Source of the DNA: Ascaphus truei
Taxonomy: Eukaryota > Chordata > Amphibia > Anura > Ascaphidae
Direction: 5' to 3'
Length of the DNA stretch: 64,000 nucleotides
NCBI GenBank assembly: GCA_036426205.1
Contig: WSYH01002463.1
Span: forward strand, 22,322-86,321
In this document: positions 58,997 to 64,000 of the stretch, in pieces
Layout of the letters: every line of letters starts with the position of its first letter
How positions within the stretch are numbered: the stretch's first letter is position 1
Made by a program: the position numbers and the translations under genes
Notes under the pieces: model-generated
What the model was told of the DNA's origin: nothing
Seen by the model: the letters and a program-made list of their open reading frames with translations, nothing else
Databases searched by the model: none

Positions 58997-59586
58997 GAAT
59001 ATGACGTAAGGTGGGGGGTCTGACATAACAGCACTGGGATCTATGCAACCATTTTAAGTCAGCATCCATCTTAGGTTTTGTCTGAGTGAATGGGTTATGA
59101 GATGGACGTTTTTTGAATGAGGTTTTTGCTTTCAACTTTCAAGTGAGAATAAACCAAGCAGCTAACTGAAAAACCTTGAGAACAAGAGCAATGTGCCAAT
59201 GTTATGAAAATACGAGACAGATAGGCATGGTTTCCCATTCCGAAGGTGGGGGCTTTTGAGGTCCTGTATGTAGGGAAAAGGTCACCAGCTTAATAAAGTA
59301 TTATTGCTGAATCATCTCATTTAGACATCCCATAATGTCATTAACTCAATGTATTCCTGTGCATAATTTGTTTACCTTTTACGCTTACGTAGTGACGACA
59401 CGCAACCTTGTAGAGGGGGCGTGGGTTTAGTATTTTGTGTATAAATAATGCCTGTATGCTACCATATCTTTGGGAGGGTTTTATTTTGAAACTCTCCTCT
59501 GCGTGTGCACCGCACAAGCAATAAACTTATTTGTCTATTCTGCAAAATATAACCTCAGACTTGTGTTGTTATTCACAGCTTTATCA
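58986..59586 (+). repeat. ERV 3' LTR
   Basis: TGACAAAG...TTTATCA. It keeps a TATA box (tataaata near 59440) and an aataaa signal (near 59519). The spacing between them suits a compact R region. Confidence 0.9.
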
Positions 59587-59590
59587 TTAG

Positions 59591-59935
59591 TTATTAAACT
59601 CGCTCTTCAGGAATGGAGGCACCTCCTGGAAGGTACGGAACATCCAATCACCATCCTCACAGACCATAAGAACTTGCTGTATATTGAGAGCGCCCATCGA
59701 CTTGGAACTCGTCAGGCTTGCTGGTCACTTTTTTTTCACGATTTAACTACATCATCTCTTTTATTCCGGGGACAAAGAATTTGAAAGCGGACGACTTATC
59801 TCGCCAGTTCACAGCCGAAAACAAAACAGAGGACCAATTTGAAACTATCCTCCCATCTAAGTACATCCATTCCGCCAACTCTTTCGATGTTCTGGATGAC
59901 ATTTTGGCTAACCAATCTCATATTCTGTAAGGTCT
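59591..59935 (+). pseudogene. Ty3 RNase H C-terminal part
   Basis: Continues after the ERV with [26 protein letters not shown], where TDHKNL carries the RNase H catalytic Asp. A frame slip within the tttttttt run near 59730 separates it from [26 protein letters not shown], the usual end of the domain and start of the integrase connector. Confidence 0.9.
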
Positions 59936-60946
59936 AGAGGTCCCGGACGGTTGTTTGTATGTGGCACTACGTTTTCGCAAGAAAATTTTGGAATGGATCA
60001 TCTAAAGCAGCCGGTCATCCCGGTACCCGAAGAATTACCGATCTTATTAAACTGACTTTTTGGTGGCCTACTATGCAAAAAGACACCAAACTATTTGTCA
60101 AGTCTTGTTTCACATGCACCCGCAACAAGAGCTCTCGCAACAAACCACCTGAACTCTTACGCCCTCTGCCCATACCAGACCGCCCTTGGAGTCACTTGTC
60201 CATTGACTTTATTGTTGAATTACCTCCCTGCAAGGGAATGAACACCATCCTCATTGTAGTCGATCGTTTTTCTAAACAATCTAATTTCATCCCTTTAAAA
60301 TGCCTTCCCAATTCGGCCACACAAGCAGATATTTTTACCAACGAAATCTTTTGCATCCATGGATTACCCTCGAACATAGTCTCCGATCGAGGTTCACAAT
60401 TCGTTTCCAAGTTTTGCCGAACTTTTTCCCAGAGAATGGGCATTTCCTTAAATTTTTCATCTGGGTTACATCCTCAGACCAACAGTCAAACCGAGAGGAC
60501 AAACCAAACCTTGGAACAATACTTTATTTCCGATGCCCAAGACGACTGGGTGGATCTTCTTCCATGGTCAGAATTCACCCACAACTCTCTAAAAAATTAG
60601 TCAACACAAGAATCCCCATTCTTTATTAACTACGGATTTCATCCTGCACGCCTTCCCATCACTTCCTCTTCTTCCGGGGTCCCAGCGACTTACAACAGAA
60701 TCAACTCTGCAAGAATCCTGGAGGAGAATTCAAAAGACTCTTGGAGAGGCGACTCGCAGACAAAAATCCCAGGCGGATCGTCATCGTCGCAACGTAATGG
60801 ACTTCAAACCAGGAGACAGAGTGTGGCTTTCCTCGAGGCCTCAAGACACCCACTCTCAAATTGGCTCCAAGATTTTGGGGTCCATACACTATCCTGGAGA
60901 AGATTAATCCAGTTGCGTACCGCCTTCAACTTCCCTCATCTATGAG
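59936..60946 (+). pseudogene. Ty3 integrase
   Basis: The frame at 59959-60600 has an HHCC zinc domain (GHPG His at residue 20, C50 and C53). The catalytic core follows with Asp83 (SIDFIVELP), Asp143 (SDRGSQF) and Glu179 (QTNSQTERTNQ); the D-E spacing is the standard 35. QTNSQ replaces the common QTNGQ. A TAG stop at 60598-60600 and frame changes after 60700 end the reading. The C-terminal GPY-like part (WLQDFGVH region) can be traced to SSM, where the hAT MITE enters. Confidence 0.92.
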
Positions 60947-61102
60947 CAGTGGTCGACAAATCACCAAAAAATCTACTCACCGAACAAAAAAATCTACTCG
61001 CCACCTAGGATCAAACGTGTGCTGCTTGGGCCAATAGGAGCTCGCCACGATGTTAAATCCACTCGCCCGGGGTGTGCAAATGTATAGGTTTGTCGAACAC
61101 TG
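60947..61102. mobile_element. hAT MITE, 156 bp
   Basis: Ends CAGTGGTCGACAAA and tttgtcgaacactg are near-perfect inverted repeats. They are flanked by an exact 8 bp duplication, tctatgag (60939-60946, 61103-61110). CAGTG-type termini plus an 8 bp duplication identify the hAT superfamily. It sits between integrase and chromodomain codons (LPSSM to RIPSDFH). Confidence 0.9.
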
Positions 61103-61410
61103 TCTATGAGGATACCTTCGGATTTTCATATATCTCTCCTAAAGCCTGTCTTTCAAAGTTCTCACTATCCAGACTCCTCTTCTACTCCTGTTCCAGTCAT
61201 CGTACAAGAACAAGAAGAGTACGAGGTACAATCCATTATTGATTCAAGAATTTCTAGAGGAGCGGTACAGTATTTGGTGCATTGGAATGGGTTCAGACCA
61301 AAGAACGAATCTGGATACCCCATCACCAAATACATGCTCCCAATCTCTTAAGACGGTTTCACGCAAAGTACCCTCTCAAGCCATATTGGAGACGTCCAGA
61401 AGCCGCTCCT
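61103..61410 (+). pseudogene. Ty3 chromodomain and Pol C-terminus
   Basis: SDFHISLLKPVF is the integrase end. EYEVQSIIDSRISRGAVQYLVHWNGF is the chromodomain, with an aromatic at the first cage position and the YLVHW block; it directs integration to marked chromatin in chromoviruses. A frameshift near 61310 (GYPITKYMLPIS) moves the rest, LLRRFHAKYPLKPYW, to another frame. Confidence 0.92.
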
Positions 61411-61424
61411 CAAAGGAGGGGTAC
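61411..61424 (+). other. Ty3 polypurine tract
   Basis: caaaggaggggtac immediately precedes the 3' LTR. The minus-strand element at 10933-16307 has a similar G-rich tract also ending in gtac. Confidence 0.8.
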
Positions 61425-62128
61425 TGTAAGGAATTGGGGAGAGCGTCCCCCGCGGCGCACTCCCTCCTTACCTGCTGCCTTGCGCAACCCCACTCTCCTT
61501 AGAGCGCACGCTCATGGAGGAGCTTTGTTGACATCGCGGAGTCTGGCTCCGCCCCCCAGTTACAGCGCGCATCAGCCCACCTGTTTCCTGCACCACTCCA
61601 CCTATCCTTGCCTTTGCTGAGGCCGCACCTCTACTCCTCCCCTTTCTCTCATTGGTCCTGTTCTCCCATATATGCTCAGCTGTGCCACTTGCACTTTGGC
61701 TGAGCATAGTTCCTGGTAGCACTTGTTCTCCCACTTCCTGGTTCCTTGCCTTGCTCCGTGTACCTTCGTCTTGCTTTCTGATTGATCTCCTGTGTACGAT
61801 CCGGCTTGACCCTTGGACTCTGCACTTCTGGCTTACTGACCCCGGCATTCCTCTGACCTTCCGCATCTCTCCAATCCTGACCACGGCTTATGGACTTCTA
61901 CGTTTCTACTGGCTCCAACCCCTGACCACTGCTATCGGACTCCGACCATTCTACCGGCTCCTACCTCTGACCTCGGCAAGTATCAAGACTACGCTAACCT
62001 CTCCATCCCGACCTGGCTGCCTGGCCATCCACTCTCCAGATGTGCCCCTGTAGCTGTGGGTGGCGTTTATACTCATTCCCACCTCAGTTCTTGGGTCCCG
62101 TCTTGTTTGTGGTGAGCACAGCGTTACA
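61425..62128 (+). repeat. 3' LTR of the Ty3 element
   Basis: 704 bp, TGTAAGGAAT...GCGTTACA. It repeats the promoter features of the 5' LTR: attgg, catatatg, and ggctgagcata at 61698-61708. Here the TATA region reads tatatgctcagc, which is itself complementary to the primer segment; in the 5' LTR the same position is tatatgatcagc. Confidence 0.92.
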
Positions 62129-62133
62129 CATCT

Positions 62134-62395
62134 TAACTCCTACTCCGAGGATTTTCATGGCATCATACTGAGCAGTGGTAGTAGATCAAAAACTATGTAA
62201 GTCATCTATTTTGCAGCTTCCATGTGTTACCACATGTATTAATTTGCAAATCTTTATCTAGATGAACCTCTTCCGATGTATACAGCATTAGCATTGAAAG
62301 AATCAATTTATTGTATGTTAGTAGCAGGCGCATTCAGTAGATCTTGACATCTAGCCATATTATCCAGTGGTGGTAACATCCTTTTACATATATAC
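62134..62395. other. 3' flank, nothing recognised
   Basis: Short stretch after the right target duplication (62129-62133). No gene, repeat or motif that I recognise. Confidence 0.4.
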
Positions 62396-62605
62396 AACTC
62401 AACCCCGTTATAGCACGATCCGCTATAACGCAGTTTGAGCATAGACCCCGAATTAAAAAAAATAAAAAATAATAATAATTAAAAAAATAGATGGGCACGT
62501 GACGACGGGGAGGTGAATGGCTGCTTAGTACCTGAGCTCCCTTCCCACCGGCACTAGTTATTGAAATAACTACAGAAAAATCGCGACAACAGCAACACAA
62601 TTAGC
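62396..62605. mobile_element. Partial MITE of the ccccgttata family
   Basis: caactcaaccccgttatagcacg and ctataacgcag resemble the left terminus of the MITE at 35616. An A/T-rich stretch and G/C-rich sequence follow. No right terminus is visible, so it is partial or diverged. Confidence 0.45.
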
Positions 62606-62631
62606 AGTAAAGAATCTCCAAATATACCAGG

Positions 62632-63545
62632 ATGGCATCTAGCAAAGCAGTCCGAAGAAAAACTCAGACAGTTTCTACTTATTTTAAAAAAGGAGAGGCA
62701 GCACAGGGAGACAGGCCTGAATCCCCTGCACAATCCACCATGGCAGACCCTGAGGGAGAAAATGCAAGCACTACGAAAGACGACCTGGAGGTAATGAGGC
62801 GCAGGATATGAAAGCCTTCTGCGCTGAAATGAAGCAATTTTTTAAAACGGAACTTTGGGCTCTCAGGAAAGATATTGATGCCCTAACGGAACGGACAAAT
62901 TCCCTAGAGGCTAAATCTGATGACACTGTCACTGCACTGGCACAAACCCAGAAACAAGTGACAAAGCTGGGGGACCAGGTCAGGTTCCTAGAGGAAAAGA
63001 TCGAGGACCTGAAAACGGGGACAGAAGAAGTAATATCCGTCTAAGGGGGGTCCCTGAGTCTGTCACAGACCCAGAGGAATTTGCCACCATGTGGCTAGAA
63101 CAACTCTTCCCTGACAAGACGAGCCGTGAGCTCCTGTTAGACAGATGTAATCGCGCCCTGAGAGGGAGACCCCAGGCAGGGGATCCCCCAAGAGACATTG
63201 TTATCAGGTTCCACCATCCAAGACCTGTCCCCTGCCACACTGGCCAAAAGAAAATCCCAAGCCCCCATTACAAAGATTCTGAGGGACAAGCAGATTAGGT
63301 ACCGGTGGCTATTTCCATGTGCACTGATGGTGCTGCGGAATGGGGTAGCACATACCTTGAGATGTCTGGAGGATGGCGAGGGATTCCTGGGGAAGCTGGG
63401 AGCAGTGGGAGCAGTGGAGGTCTCGCAGGCATCCCCACGAGCAGAGGCAGAAGACGCTGATGCACCCTTGCCCACGTGGAGCAGAGTGGGGGCTCATCGA
63501 TCAGCTGCAGGGGAAGCGGGAGCAGCGGCGGCCGGCAACTGAGTC
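62632..63545 (+). pseudogene. L1/Tx1-type LINE ORF1 protein
   Basis: An RNA-binding chaperone of L1-group LINEs. The start at 62632 (ATG GCA TCT) fits an ORF1 N-terminus with a basic, Ser/Thr-rich segment. After a frame change near 62810 there is a coiled coil with clear heptads (62840-63040). Further frame changes follow into RLRGVPESV (the RRM domain), FPDKTSRELLLDRCNRALRGRP and DIVIRFHH. YRWLFPCALMV with LRCLEDGEGFL near 63310-63390 is the C-terminal domain. At least three frameshifts. ORF2 is not reached before the window ends. Confidence 0.8.
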
Positions 63546-64000
63546 CTCACCCCATCCGGCGAACTGTATAGTTTAACCCTGAAGGAGGCCTCCAAAATAC
63601 ACCCTCCGGTGACTCAGCTAGCCCCCAGATCCTGTGGCTGCCCTTTCATTTCGGAGTGGGTCCGCCGCTGACTTTTGGAGGGCAGCCATCTTACCTTCAT
63701 CCTCCCCCATGCTCGGCGGGAACGGCTCTGGCTTTCGCGGGTTTTTGCTGCTGACGTCACTGTCAGGCGACGAGCCAGGAGCCGTGCTCTCGCGAGAAGA
63801 CGGCGCGGCCCCAAGTGACACCACACACACGGAGGGGAGACTGCCCAGGAGGCGGAGGGGATCCGCAGCCGCAGCCTTGGATGTGCGTGGCCGGGCTGGG
63901 CTGTGGCTTGTGTCCCATCTGCCTTCACGCAGGGGGGTGGGAGTGAACGGAAGAGGGGTGGATGAGTGAAGAGAGGGGGGGTGAGTGAAGAGAGGGGGGA
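63546..64000. other. GC-rich sequence after the L1-type ORF1
   Basis: GC-rich DNA with no RT or endonuclease motif. The open frames overlap on both strands and look like chance. It could be an inter-ORF region or the start of another element, and the window ends in a short gagtgaagagaggggg repeat. Confidence 0.4.

Larger units (their letters stand above)
52636..59586 (+). mobile_element. Endogenous retrovirus, heavily deleted, with LINE fragments
   Basis: LTRs of 591 and 601 bp begin TGACAAAG and end TTTATCA, flanked by ttag (52632-52635, 59587-59590). A primer-binding-like site follows the 5' LTR and a polypurine tract precedes the 3' LTR. Inside are a possible gag start, an integrase C-terminal remnant and envelope transmembrane remnants, with most of gag, pro, pol and env surface missing. 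L2-like LINE pieces occupy 54990-56340 and 56773-57183. The transmembrane layout suggests a gamma/epsilon-like retrovirus. It cannot encode a virus. Confidence 0.85.
406..62128 (+). mobile_element. Ty3 (Gypsy) chromovirus, Tf1/sushi type, split by nested insertions
   Basis: Full-length LTR retrotransposon in the order LTR, self-priming site, gag, protease, RT, RNase H, integrase, chromodomain, polypurine tract, LTR. All domains are recognisable but dispersed over 61.7 kb because later elements interrupt gag, RT, RNase H and the region after the integrase core. Removing the insertions leaves a normal-sized element of roughly 5 to 6 kb. Every junction lies within a coding motif that resumes on the far side, usually with a duplicated target. 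In-frame stops, frameshifts and a lost Gag zinc knuckle show it is dead. Confidence 0.92.

Noticed and set aside
63198..63969. Alanine- and arginine-rich frames near the right end
   Set aside because: Frames overlap on both strands in GC-rich DNA. Only the L1-type ORF1 segments are recognisable.
1..64000. tRNA or rRNA genes
   Set aside because: No cloverleaf with A and B boxes and no rRNA-like segment was seen on either strand by eye.

Overview
The window is vertebrate repeat DNA with no convincing host gene. The mix of element types fits an amphibian, most likely a frog or toad: a Ty3 chromovirus of the Tf1/sushi kind, Penelope-like elements (PLEs) with GIY-YIG endonuclease, CR1- and L2-type LINEs, an L1/Tx1-type ORF1, a gamma/epsilon-like endogenous retrovirus, and TA-target and hAT-type MITEs. 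I put this at about 0.6; the species cannot be read from the sequence.

Almost everything lies inside one Ty3 element running from 406 to 62128. Its two LTRs (406-1131, 61425-62128) are related end to end and are flanked by catcc / catct, so about 61.7 kb appears to be one old integration that later insertions have split. The Ty3 pieces are gag start (1134-1425), gag end-protease-RT (18880-20429), RT middle (51510-51648), RT end-RNase H (52211-52635), RNase H end-integrase (59591-60946) and chromodomain to polypurine tract (61103-61424). A CR1 LINE splits gag (1426-18873). A 31 kb PLE (PLE1, 20430-51493) splits the RT catalytic motif. A truncated LTR follows at 51649-52210, a 7 kb endogenous retrovirus in RNase H (52636-59586), and a 156 bp hAT MITE downstream of the integrase core (60947-61102).

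Nesting goes deeper. PLE1 holds an L2-like LINE (21686-42374, minus strand), which holds a second PLE (PLE2, 21785-38030), which holds two TA-target MITEs, one grown to 2 kb by satellite DNA. PLE1, PLE2 and three small coding-free elements (2705-4105, 7826-9157, 20734-21621) share one architecture: a long palindrome, a 12-16 bp target duplication and a single-stranded 91-181 bp tail at one end only. Four of the five carry hammerhead-ribozyme-like motifs. This class is the most interesting thing here.

Three stretches look like assembly trouble: 9388-18520, 23571-24960 and 39286-40770 repeat neighbouring sequence with dense single-base insertions and deletions, and the last has an N at 39328. 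Copy numbers there should not be trusted.

Outside the Ty3 element, 1-400 is unrecognised; 62134-64000 holds part of a MITE and an L1/Tx1-type ORF1 with frameshifts.
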